Below are positions 8,949 to 17,023 of a stretch of DNA of 64,000 nucleotides, in pieces. The notes below the pieces were generated by a model. It was given only the letters and a program-made list of their open reading frames with translations. It did no database searches and had not been told where the DNA came from. A program made the position numbers and the translations under genes. Source of the stretch: Pseudomonas sp. IPO3778 (GTDB taxonomy: Bacteria > Pseudomonadota > Gammaproteobacteria > Pseudomonadales > Pseudomonadaceae); assembly GCF_013386825.1 (NCBI RefSeq), contig NZ_JACARC010000023.1, positions 47,408-111,407 of the forward strand, read 5' to 3'. The number at the start of each line of letters is the position of its first letter. Position 1 is the first letter of the stretch.

Positions 8949-10433
8949 ATGACTGTAAGTAATCCTACCCTGATCACATTTGTGATCTATATCGCTGTCA
9001 TGGTGCTGATCGGCCTTATGGCCTATCGCTCCACCAACAACCTTTCCGACTATATTCTGGGCGGTCGCAGCCTCGGCAGCGTGGTCACCGCGCTCTCGGC
9101 CGGCGCCTCGGACATGAGCGGCTGGTTGCTGATGGGCTTGCCCGGCGCGATCTACATGTCTGGCCTGTCGGAAAGCTGGATCGCCATCGGCCTGATCGTC
9201 GGTGCTTACCTGAACTGGCTGTTTGTAGCCGGCCGCCTGCGGGTGCAGACCGAGCACAACGGCGACGCCCTGACCCTGCCGGATTACTTTTCCAGCCGCT
9301 TCGAAGATAAAAGCGGCCTGCTACGGATCATCTCTGCGGTGGTGATTCTGGTGTTCTTCACCATCTACTGCGCTTCCGGCATCGTTGCCGGCGCCCGTCT
9401 GTTTGAAAGCACCTTCGGCATGTCCTACGAGACGGCGCTGTGGGCCGGTGCTGCAGCGACCATCGCCTACACCTTCGTCGGTGGTTTCCTGGCCGTCAGC
9501 TGGACGGACACCGTACAAGCCACGCTGATGATCTTCGCCCTGCTGCTCACGCCGATCATCGTGCTGCTGGCCACCGGTGGCGTCGACACCACGTTCCTGG
9601 CGATCGAAGCGCAAAACCCTGACAACTTCAACATGCTGAAAAACACCACCTTCATCGGCATCATTTCGCTGATGGGCTGGGGCCTGGGTTACTTCGGCCA
9701 GCCGCACATCCTTGCGCGCTTCATGGCGGCGGACTCGGTGAAGTCGATTGCCAAGGCGCGTCGCATCTCCATGACCTGGATGATCCTGTGCCTGGGCGGC
9801 ACCGTGGCGGTAGGCTTCTTCGGTATCGCCTACTTCTCGGCGCACCCGGAAGTGGCCGGTCCCGTGACCGAGAACCACGAGCGTGTGTTCATCGAACTGG
9901 CCAAGTTGCTGTTCAATCCATGGATCGCCGGTGTGTTGCTGTCGGCCATCCTGGCCGCGGTAATGAGCACCTTGAGCTGCCAGTTACTGGTGTGCTCCAG
10001 CGCCCTGACCGAAGACTTCTACAAAACCTTCCTGCGCAAAAACGCCTCCCAGCTTGAGCTGGTGTGGGTCGGTCGCGCCATGGTGCTGTTGGTGGCGTTG
10101 ATCGCCATCGCCCTGGCGGCCAACCCGGAAAACCGTGTACTTAGCCTGGTGAGCTACGCCTGGGCAGGCTTCGGCGCTGCGTTCGGCCCTGTGGTGCTGA
10201 TCTCCGTGCTCTGGAAAGGCATGACGCGTAATGGCGCACTGGCCGGCATCCTGGTGGGCGCGATCACCGTGATCGTGTGGAAACACTTCAGTCTGTTCGG
10301 CCTGTACGAAATCATCCCGGGCTTCATCTTCGCGAGCCTGGCGATCTACTTCGTGAGCAAGCTGGGCGCGCCGACGGCTGGCATGCTCCAGCGGTTTGAT
10401 GCCGCCGAGGCGGATTACAACCTCAACAAGTAA
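8949..10433 (+). CDS. putP: Sodium/proline symporter PutP
   Basis: This 494-aa integral membrane protein of the SSS family couples proline uptake to sodium entry. About 13 hydrophobic helices are visible, beginning with PTLITFVIYIAVMVLIGLMA. The segment ALSAGASDMSGWLLMGLPGA matches the family's sodium/proline site region in helix 2. The ATG at 8949 was chosen because it gives the usual length (E. coli PutP 502 aa) and a start like other PutP proteins. In-frame codons upstream to 8856 encode a basic, non-membrane stretch. It is divergent from putA, shares its operators, and ends in a strong hairpin terminator. Confidence 0.96.
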   Translation: MTVSNPTLITFVIYIAVMVLIGLMAYRSTNNLSDYILGGRSLGSVVTALSAGASDMSGWLLMGLPGAIYMSGLSESWIAIGLIVGAYLNWLFVAGRLRVQTEHNGDALTLPDYFSSRFEDKSGLLRIISAVVILVFFTIYCASGIVAGARLFESTFGMSYETALWAGAAATIAYTFVGGFLAVSWTDTVQATLMIFALLLTPIIVLLATGGVDTTFLAIEAQNPDNFNMLKNTTFIGIISLMGWGLGYFGQPHILARFMAADSVKSIAKARRISMTWMILCLGGTVAVGFFGIAYFSAHPEVAGPVTENHERVFIELAKLLFNPWIAGVLLSAILAAVMSTLSCQLLVCSSALTEDFYKTFLRKNASQLELVWVGRAMVLLVALIAIALAANPENRVLSLVSYAWAGFGAAFGPVVLISVLWKGMTRNGALAGILVGAITVIVWKHFSLFGLYEIIPGFIFASLAIYFVSKLGAPTAGMLQRFDAAEADYNLNK

Positions 10434-10463
10434 TCGGCGGGGGCTTGAATGCCCGCGGAATTG

Positions 10464-10491
10464 AAAACGGCCCGCCTGCGGGCCGTTTTTT
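10464..10491 (+). terminator. Rho-independent terminator after putP
   Basis: The stem ACGGCCCG / CGGGCCGT with loop CCTG is followed by a run of T, and preceded by AAAA. It lies between convergent putP and the DUF2165 gene and can serve both strands. Confidence 0.88.
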
Positions 10492-10502
10492 ATGGGCGAG
10501 AT

Positions 10503-10997
10503 TCAGTCGCGCTCGGTGTCCGGCTGATTCAGGAAAATCAGCACGCCCAGGATCGCCATATAAAACTTGAAGGCCGCTTCCTGGCCGTTCCATTGATGGG
10601 ACTGCCACATCAGGAACCACTCGCCACCGATCACCATAAAGCCGAAGAACCACACGACAAAACCTAGGGTCAGGCCCACGACTGCGCATTTCTTTGCGCG
10701 GTTGAATTCGGTGCCGGTGGCACGACGAGCCCGCCACAAGGCCAGCGCGCCTCGTGCCAGCAACACGGCCGTCAGTGCTTCACCCGCAATGATCAGCCAA
10801 TACGCGCCGTGCCACAGCCATGGGGTGGTGATGGAACGATACATCGCGGCGTTGCCGGGAAAGGTGGTGTCCATACTCAGCACATGTTTGACGAAGGCAA
10901 AGTTGGAGCCGTAGTCGGTGATGTTGCTGAAGGCGACGAGTGTGGCGAAGGCTGCCAGGGCAAGGGTCAGGACGATTTTTGCGTAGCGGGTGGCCAT
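10503..10997 (-). CDS. DUF2165 family small membrane protein
   Basis: This 164-aa protein has four hydrophobic helices: an N-terminal one (ALAAFATLVAFSNI), one at about 62-82 (GAYWLIIAGEALTAVLLAR), one at about 108-125 (VVGLTLGFVVWFFGFMV) and one near the C terminus (FYMAILGVLIFL). The motif FSNITDYGSNFAFVKHVLSMDTTF between the first two helices is characteristic of DUF2165. No function is known for the family. It stands alone, convergent with putP and divergent from vgrG. Nothing in it points to type VI secretion, and its closeness to vgrG is probably incidental. Confidence 0.8.
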   Translation of the reverse strand: MATRYAKIVLTLALAAFATLVAFSNITDYGSNFAFVKHVLSMDTTFPGNAAMYRSITTPWLWHGAYWLIIAGEALTAVLLARGALALWRARRATGTEFNRAKKCAVVGLTLGFVVWFFGFMVIGGEWFLMWQSHQWNGQEAAFKFYMAILGVLIFLNQPDTERD

Positions 10998-11185
10998 GTT
11001 TTTTCCATTGTCATGGGGCGATGGGGGGCGAATACGCTAGCACGCTGGCGGTAGGGCTTCGACGCCTGATACATGAAGATTAAAGCGCCGGCGATGTAGG
11101 GATTTACTGATTTGCCTGCAGCGTACTCAGCTCGGCAAAAAGCTGGTGCAGAATCGGCCGCCCACTACTTGCAGAGAAACACCGG

Positions 11186-13219
11186 ATGTTCGCTCCTGCC
11201 AATCAAAGTGCCTTTACCCTGACCCTCGACGGCGTGCCCAGTGATCTCAAGGTCCTTGAGTTCATGGGTGAAGAGTTCATCAGCCTTCCTTATCGTTTTG
11301 ACCTTGAACTGGTCAGCGAACAGTCCGACCTGGATCTGGAAGGCCTGATGCACCGCCAGGCTTTCCTGGGGTTCGATGCCCACGGCCATGGTATTCATGG
11401 CCAGGTCTACCGGGTGGCTCAAGGCGATTCGGGCGCGCGCCTGACCCGTTACCAGATCACGGTGGTGCCGCAGCTGGCTTATCTGGAGCACAGTACTCAC
11501 CAGCGGATTTTCCAGGACAGGACGGTGCCGCAGATCATTGCTCGGGTATTGGAAGGGCAGGGCATCCAGGGTGATGCCTTCTCCTTTCAATTGAGCGGGG
11601 TGTATCCCGAGCGTGAGTACTGCGTTCAGTTCGGCGAAACCGATCTGGCGTTCATTCAGCGCTTGTGTGCCGAGTCGGGCATTCACTACCACTTCCAGCA
11701 CCATCCCGAGCGCCATCTTCTGGTGTTTGGTGATGACCAGACGGTGTTCGCCCAGCCTGATCTGCCCACTCAGTACGCTGCGGGTTCCGGGATGGTTGCC
11801 GATACGCCGGTGATCAAGCGTTTTATCGTGGGGCTGAAGACCCGCACCACCGGCGTGAGCCTGCGGGACTACGACTTCAAAAAGCCCCGCCTGACGCTGG
11901 AAAGCGTGGCATCTGGCGGCCAGCGTCCTGCCCTGGAAGAGCAAGTCTATCCCGGCCACTTTACGGATCGCGTCCACGGCAAGTACCTGGCGCAACGCAT
12001 GTTGGAGCGCCATCGCAGCGACTTTCGCCAGGCCAGTGGTCATAGCGATCAGCCGGCTCTGCTCAGCGGGCGGTTCCTGAAGATGGCCGGGCACCCTCGT
12101 CAGGCGTGGAATGATTTGTGGCTGGTCACCCAGGTGACGCATGTGGGGCGCCAGCCCCAGGTGCTGGAGGAGTCGGCCCCTGGCGTCATGGGCGATGAGT
12201 ACTCTCAAGGCTATAGCAATGACTTTGTTGTAACGCCATGGGATGTACCGTTTCGAACACCGCTGCTGGCGCCGCGGCCACCCATGTCGGGCTACCAGAA
12301 CGCCGTGGTGACCGGGCCGGCCGGCAGCGAAATTCATTGCGACGAGTACGGTCGGGTCAAGGTGCAACTGGCCTGGGACCGCGCGGGTGCAAACAACGAG
12401 CATTCCAGCTGCTGGCTGCGGGTGGCCACCGGGTGGGCTCATGAGCATTACGGCACGGTGTTGATTCCGCGGGTGGGCATGGAGGTGCTGGTGGGTTTCG
12501 TCGACGGCGATGCCGACACGCCGCTGGTGGTCGGTTGCCTGGCCAATGCGGCGACGCCGGTGCCGCTGGACCTGCCGGCCGACAAGACCCGCAGCATCTT
12601 CCGCAGCCAGACCAGCCCCGGCGGCGGTGGCTACAACGAGCTGCGGATCGAGGACCGCAAGGGCGCCGAGGAAATCTACCTGCGCGCCCAGCGTAACTGG
12701 ACCCAGCATGTACTCCACGACCAGCACGTGCAGGTCGACCATCAACGCAGCGTGATCGTCAAAGGCCTCGATCGCCACGAGCTTCAGGGCGAAGAACAGC
12801 GTACCACCCACGGCAACCGCCTGACCGAACTCAAGCAGGACGATCACCTGATGATCGCCGGCTCGCAGCAAGTGCGTGCCGGGATGACCGTTCACATCGG
12901 CGCAGGGCAAAGCGTTGTTATCGATGGGGGTGCCAGCGTGACGCTCCAGGCTGGAGGGCAGTGGATCAACGTGTCGGCGGGCGGGATTTTCAGCAGCACA
13001 GAGATCCAGCTTGGGGGCGCGCCAGCACCGGCGGGAGTGCCGTTGATGCCGGGGTTGCAGGAAACGTTGCTGGCGGTGATACCCGCGCCGTTAAGTGCCG
13101 TACAGGTGTCGAGCCTGAAACGCAGTGCGCCCTTTTGCGAAGAGTGCGAGCGCTGCAGGAATGGCGTGTGTAATACGCCTCTGCACCGCAGCACATCACA
13201 GGTGGGAGGTGCACCGTGA
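11186..13219 (+). CDS. vgrG: Type VI secretion tip protein VgrG
   Basis: This 677-aa protein would form the trimeric spike at the tip of the type VI secretion tube. It has the phage gp27-like part (about residues 1-340, starting FTLTLDGVPSDLKVLEF), the gp5 OB-fold (about 365-460, with AVVTGPAGSEIHCDEYGRVK and LIPRVGMEVLVGFVDGD), and a beta-helical needle with GAGQSVVIDGG and SVTLQAGGQWINVS. A short Cys-rich tail, APFCEECERCRNGVCN, follows, and might bind metal or a PAAR/effector partner. There is no large C-terminal toxin domain. It overlaps the DUF4123 gene as GTGA. No other type VI structural genes occur in the window, so it is an orphan vgrG island that would rely on an apparatus encoded elsewhere. 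Confidence 0.95.
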   Translation: MFAPANQSAFTLTLDGVPSDLKVLEFMGEEFISLPYRFDLELVSEQSDLDLEGLMHRQAFLGFDAHGHGIHGQVYRVAQGDSGARLTRYQITVVPQLAYLEHSTHQRIFQDRTVPQIIARVLEGQGIQGDAFSFQLSGVYPEREYCVQFGETDLAFIQRLCAESGIHYHFQHHPERHLLVFGDDQTVFAQPDLPTQYAAGSGMVADTPVIKRFIVGLKTRTTGVSLRDYDFKKPRLTLESVASGGQRPALEEQVYPGHFTDRVHGKYLAQRMLERHRSDFRQASGHSDQPALLSGRFLKMAGHPRQAWNDLWLVTQVTHVGRQPQVLEESAPGVMGDEYSQGYSNDFVVTPWDVPFRTPLLAPRPPMSGYQNAVVTGPAGSEIHCDEYGRVKVQLAWDRAGANNEHSSCWLRVATGWAHEHYGTVLIPRVGMEVLVGFVDGDADTPLVVGCLANAATPVPLDLPADKTRSIFRSQTSPGGGGYNELRIEDRKGAEEIYLRAQRNWTQHVLHDQHVQVDHQRSVIVKGLDRHELQGEEQRTTHGNRLTELKQDDHLMIAGSQQVRAGMTVHIGAGQSVVIDGGASVTLQAGGQWINVSAGGIFSSTEIQLGGAPAPAGVPLMPGLQETLLAVIPAPLSAVQVSSLKRSAPFCEECERCRNGVCNTPLHRSTSQVGGAP

Positions 13220-13929
13220 TCTCGCCCGGGCAGTGGCTTGAGTCAGCGCCCTTGCAGGCGGGTGAGCAGGTGTTTGCGGTGCTGGGCAATGCCAGTGACA
13301 GCAAGCCGCTCCTGGCGTGGCGCCGTACCGATGGGGGCGCACTCAGTCCGATCTGGGCCGGTAGCGAGTATGCAACGTGGGAAGAGGTCATGCCCTACGT
13401 AGCGGTGGTTGCCGTTGACAGTGCGTTTCTGGAGTGGGCCGCCGAATGCAAGGGCACCGATTGGGGTTGGCTGGCGGTGTCGTCCTGCCCTTTGCCAGTC
13501 GTTGTCGAGCATCTGTGCAGCCTGACCAAGGTGCTGTTGCCGGACGGACAGGCAGTTTTTTTTCGCTTCTGGGACGGGACCTATACGCTGCCTGTGTTGC
13601 AGGCATTGGGGCCGGACGCACGGGCGTTGCTCCCGGTGTTCAGCCGGTACTGGATCAATGGTCGCCAGCACGAGGTGACGGTTACGGTGGCGGGCGCGGC
13701 AAGGGCCAGCCCGTGGTGGCAGGTGCCGGCGCAGGTTCTCGAACGCTTGAATGACCCATCGAGCGTCACACGGGTGGACAACCTGCTGCAATGGCTGGAA
13801 GAACAGCGCCCGGACCTGCACAACGCGTTAGCGCTGGCGACCTTGAAACACAAGGTCGCTCACTTTGTGCGCAGGCCGGATGTCAGTCATCAGGCGCTGG
13901 CCGCGTGGCTGGTCTCAGAGTTGGGTTGA
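13216..13929 (+). CDS. DUF4123 protein, probable T6SS effector adaptor
   Basis: This 237-aa cytoplasmic protein fits the DUF4123 family, whose members load a specific effector onto the VgrG made by the adjacent gene. The N-terminal half has the typical aromatic-rich stretches ending in GWLAVSSCPLPVVVEHL and the hallmark VFFRFWDGTYTLPVL, followed by a helical C-terminal part. The GTG start overlaps the vgrG stop and has GGGAGG 7 nt upstream. Normally an effector gene follows, but here the next gene is metY on the other strand, and the two coding ends overlap by 15 bp. The cognate effector is therefore missing or encoded elsewhere. Confidence 0.85.
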   Translation: MISPGQWLESAPLQAGEQVFAVLGNASDSKPLLAWRRTDGGALSPIWAGSEYATWEEVMPYVAVVAVDSAFLEWAAECKGTDWGWLAVSSCPLPVVVEHLCSLTKVLLPDGQAVFFRFWDGTYTLPVLQALGPDARALLPVFSRYWINGRQHEVTVTVAGAARASPWWQVPAQVLERLNDPSSVTRVDNLLQWLEEQRPDLHNALALATLKHKVAHFVRRPDVSHQALAAWLVSELG

Positions 13930-15192
13930 AGCCAGGGACTGCTGCAGGTCCTCGATCAGGTCTTCAATGGCTTCGATGCCCACCGACAGGCGAATCATCT
14001 CCGGCTTCACCCCGGCCTTCGCCTGCTCCTGTTCATTCATCTGGCGATGGGTGGTGGACGCCGGGTGGCAGGCCAGGGATTTGGCGTCGCCGATGTTCAC
14101 CAGGCGTTTGAAGATTTGCAGTGCGTCATAGAAACGCACGCCGGCCTCGTAGCCGCCCTTCAGGCCGAAGGACAGAATGGCCGACGGTTTGCCCTGCATG
14201 TATTTCTGCGCCAGATGATGGTGTGGGTGATCCGGCAGGCCAGCATAGCTGACCCATTCCACCTGTTCGTGGTCTTGCAGGAAATGGGCAATCTTCAGCG
14301 CGTTCTCGGTGTGGCGCTCCATGCGCAAGGCCAGGGTCTCCAAACCTTGCAGCAGCAGGAACGCATTCATCGGCGCCAGTGCCGCGCCGGTATTGCGTAG
14401 TGGCACCGTCCGGGCTCGGGCGATGAACGCGGCAGGGCCGAATTTTTCGGTATAGACCACCCCGTGATAGGCCGGCTCGGGCTGGTTGAGCCCGGGGAAT
14501 TTCTCCGGGTATTGGGTCCAGGGGAAGGTGCCGCTGTCGACGATCACGCCACCCAGCGAGTTGCCGTGCCCGCCCACGTATTTGGTCACCGAATGCACGA
14601 CGATATCCGCGCCGAACTGGATAGGTTTGCACAGGATCGGAGTGGCCACGGTGTTATCCACCATCAGCGGCACGCCTCGGGCGTGGGCGACGTTGGCCAG
14701 GGCCTCGAGGTCGATGATGTTGCCCGCCGGGTTGCCGATGCTTTCGCAGTACACCAACTTGGTGTTGTCATCGATCAGCTCGGCGATGGCTTCGGCGCTG
14801 TCGTCACGGGCAAAACGTACGTCGACGCCAAAGCTCGGCAGCAAGTGGGCGAACAGGGTGTAGGTGCCGCCGTACAGCTGCGGCGTGGTGACGATATTGT
14901 CGCCGGCACGGGTCAGGGTCTGGATTGCGTAGTGGATCGCCGCGCTGCCGGCCGACACGGCCAGGGCCGCGATGCCGCCTTCCAGCGCCGCGATGCGTTG
15001 CTCCAGCACGTCGTTGGTGGGGTTCATGATGCGCGTGTAGATATTGCCCGGTACGTCGAGGTTGAACAGGTCGGCGCCGTGCTGGGCGTTATCGAATTCG
15101 AAGGCGACGTTCTGGTAGATCGGCACGGCGACGGCCTTGGTGGTCGGGTCCGACTTGAAGCCGTGGTGCAGGGCGATGGTGGCGTCTTTCAT
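13915..15192 (-). CDS. metY: O-acetylhomoserine sulfhydrylase (homocysteine synthase)
   Basis: This 425-aa cytoplasmic PLP enzyme of the Cys/Met metabolism family would make homocysteine from O-acetylhomoserine and sulfide. The PLP lysine is in VVHSVTKYVGGHGNS. The phosphate-binding region SAGSAAIHYAIQTL and the active-site segment NIYTRIMNPTNDVLE are intact, and the length matches MetY rather than the shorter MetB/MetZ. The start is supported by GGAGGT 11 nt upstream. P. aeruginosa has metY in the same general neighbourhood. A cysteine-forming role from O-acetylserine is possible for this family. Confidence 0.93.
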   Translation of the reverse strand: MKDATIALHHGFKSDPTTKAVAVPIYQNVAFEFDNAQHGADLFNLDVPGNIYTRIMNPTNDVLEQRIAALEGGIAALAVSAGSAAIHYAIQTLTRAGDNIVTTPQLYGGTYTLFAHLLPSFGVDVRFARDDSAEAIAELIDDNTKLVYCESIGNPAGNIIDLEALANVAHARGVPLMVDNTVATPILCKPIQFGADIVVHSVTKYVGGHGNSLGGVIVDSGTFPWTQYPEKFPGLNQPEPAYHGVVYTEKFGPAAFIARARTVPLRNTGAALAPMNAFLLLQGLETLALRMERHTENALKIAHFLQDHEQVEWVSYAGLPDHPHHHLAQKYMQGKPSAILSFGLKGGYEAGVRFYDALQIFKRLVNIGDAKSLACHPASTTHRQMNEQEQAKAGVKPEMIRLSVGIEAIEDLIEDLQQSLASTQL

Positions 15193-15366
15193 GAGTTTTT
15201 ATGACCTCCATGGAGAGTGGCTGGCCACAATAAATCCGCTTTCGCATCGGCAATTAGACTATTTTCGGCGGCGCCCCTGTGTTTGCGGCATAAGCACCAC
15301 CTGACGCGCAGCCCTGCACCTTTGCCTGCGTAAAAGGTAAACTTCGCCCCCTGCGCAGGAGCAACC

Positions 15367-16203
15367 ATGAATTATCGTCACGCCTTTCACGCCGGCAACC
15401 ACGCCGATGTCTTCAAACACCTGACCTTGACCCGCCTCATCGCCCTGATGTCGCGCAAGGAGCAGCCGTTTGCCTATCTCGACACCCACGCCGGCATCGG
15501 TCTGTACGACCTGCAGGGCGACCAGGCGAACCGCACCGGTGAGTACCTGGAAGGTATCGCACGCCTGTGGGGCCAGGCCGACCTGCCACCGCTGACCGCC
15601 GATTACATGCGCGTGCTGCACGAGATGAACCCCGATGGCGAGTTGCGCTACTACCCGGGCTCGCCGGAGCTGGCACGGCGCCTGACGCGGCCCCAGGACC
15701 GCGTGTTGCTCAACGAGAAACACCCGGAAGACGGCCTGCTGCTCAAGGACAACATGAAGGGCGACCGTCGGGTGAAAGTCCACCTTGGCGAAGGCTGGCA
15801 CGTACCACGGGCGCTGCTGCCGGTGCCGGAAAAGCGCGCGTTGATGCTGATTGACCCGCCGTTCGAAAAGCTCGACGAGATGCAACGCTGCGCTGCGTCC
15901 CTCAAGGAAGCCGTGAGCCGGATGCGCCAGACCGTGGCCGCGATCTGGTACCCGGTGAAAGACCAGCGCATGCTGCGTCGCTTCTACCAGGACCTGGCCG
16001 GCACCGGCGCGCCGAAGTTGCTGCGAGTGGAATTGCTGGTGCATCCGTTGGACACGCCGAACACCCTGACGGGCTCGGGTTTGGCGATTGCCAATCCGCC
16101 GTGGGGTTTGGAGGAGGAATTGCGTGAGCTGCTGCCGTGGTTGTCCAAGCAGCTTGGGCAAACCCAGGGTGGGTGGCAGATGGATTGGCTGATCGCCGAA
16201 TAG
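15367..16203 (+). CDS. rlmJ: 23S rRNA (adenine2030-N6)-methyltransferase
   Basis: The 278-aa protein matches RlmJ (YhiR), which methylates A2030 of 23S rRNA with S-adenosylmethionine. The N terminus MNYRHAFHAGNHADVFKH is the family signature, DTHAGIGLYDL is the SAM-binding region, and LIDPPFEK holds the DPPF catalytic motif of N6-adenine methyltransferases. AGGAG lies 6 nt before the ATG. It is a single gene, separated from msrA by a large palindrome that probably ends both transcripts. Confidence 0.94.
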   Translation: MNYRHAFHAGNHADVFKHLTLTRLIALMSRKEQPFAYLDTHAGIGLYDLQGDQANRTGEYLEGIARLWGQADLPPLTADYMRVLHEMNPDGELRYYPGSPELARRLTRPQDRVLLNEKHPEDGLLLKDNMKGDRRVKVHLGEGWHVPRALLPVPEKRALMLIDPPFEKLDEMQRCAASLKEAVSRMRQTVAAIWYPVKDQRMLRRFYQDLAGTGAPKLLRVELLVHPLDTPNTLTGSGLAIANPPWGLEEELRELLPWLSKQLGQTQGGWQMDWLIAE

Positions 16204-16225
16204 TTGTATCGTTTGCTGGATCGCT

Positions 16226-16291
16226 ATCGCGGGCAAGCCCGGCTCCCACATTGGAACGCATTCCAATGTGGGAGCCGGGCTTGCCCGCGAT
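16226..16291. repeat. Perfect 31-bp REP palindrome, likely bidirectional terminator
   Basis: Two arms of 31 bp (16226-16256 and 16261-16291), beginning ATCGCGGGCAAGCCCGGCTC, are exact complements around the 4-nt loop CGCA. The element lies between the convergent ends of rlmJ and msrA. It combines two REP units head to head. Confidence 0.9.
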
Positions 16292-16301
16292 GCTTTTGGC
16301 G

Positions 16302-16949
16302 TCAGATCGGGCAGGTCACGCCTGTGCCGCCGATCCCGCAGTAACCCTGCGGGTTCTTCGCCAGGTACTGTTGGTGATACGCCTCGGCGAAGTACACGGT
16401 CGGCGCTTCTTCGATTTCAGTCGTGATGGTGCCCAGGCCAGCCTTGGTCAGCTCATTCTGATACGCCTGGGCGCTGGCCTTCGCCGCCTCCAGGTGCTCC
16501 GGTTTGACCGCATAGATCACCGAGCGGTACTGGCTGCCGATGTCATTGCCCTGGCGCATGCCCTGAGTCGGGTTGTGCAGTTCCCAGAACATTTTCAGCA
16601 GCTCTTCGTAGCTGATCTTGTCCTGGTCAAACACCACCAGCACCACTTCGCTGTGGCCGGTCAGGCCTGAGCACACTTCTTCGTACGTCGGGTTCGGCGT
16701 GTAGCCGCCGGCATAACCCACCACCGTGCTGACGATGCCTTCACGCTGCCAGAAACGGCGCTCTGCACCCCAGAAACAACCCAGGCCGAAGATCGCAAAC
16801 TCTACGTTGTCGACAAACGGGCCCAGCAGCGGGTTGCCGTTAACGAAGTGAGTTTCGGGCAGGGACATCGGGGTTTCACGGCCAGGCAAAGCTTGTTCTT
16901 GAGTGGGGAGCACGTTTTTGTTCACCAGAATTTCCGAGCGTAAGACCAT
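16302..16949 (-). CDS. msrA: Peptide methionine (S)-S-oxide reductase
   Basis: This 215-aa repair enzyme reduces methionine-S-sulfoxide in proteins. The catalytic motif [11 protein letters not shown] holds the nucleophilic Cys, and the C terminus [14 protein letters not shown] carries the two resolving cysteines recycled by thioredoxin. The length fits E. coli MsrA (212 aa). The N-terminal extension before the catalytic domain is typical of the gammaproteobacterial long form. It is next to dipA, as in P. aeruginosa, with no sign of shared transcription. Confidence 0.95.
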   Translation of the reverse strand: MVLRSEILVNKNVLPTQEQALPGRETPMSLPETHFVNGNPLLGPFVDNVEFAIFGLGCFWGAERRFWQREGIVSTVVGYAGGYTPNPTYEEVCSGLTGHSEVVLVVFDQDKISYEELLKMFWELHNPTQGMRQGNDIGSQYRSVIYAVKPEHLEAAKASAQAYQNELTKAGLGTITTEIEEAPTVYFAEAYHQQYLAKNPQGYCGIGGTGVTCPI

Positions 16950-17023
16950 GATCAGTCCTCTCAGTCAGATTGAGTTACAGATAAGAATTCAGACTGCCAG
17001 TGTGCCCGAGTGTTACCGCGCTG

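Noticed and set aside
11140..11185. Possible sigma-54 (-24/-12) promoter before vgrG
   Set aside because: A GG and a TTGC are present, but their spacing does not fit the 10-bp GG-to-GC rule.
11165..12910. 581-codon minus-strand frame opposite vgrG
   Set aside because: It is antisense to a complete VgrG and lacks any recognisable domain; its His/Gln-rich composition is typical of such shadows.
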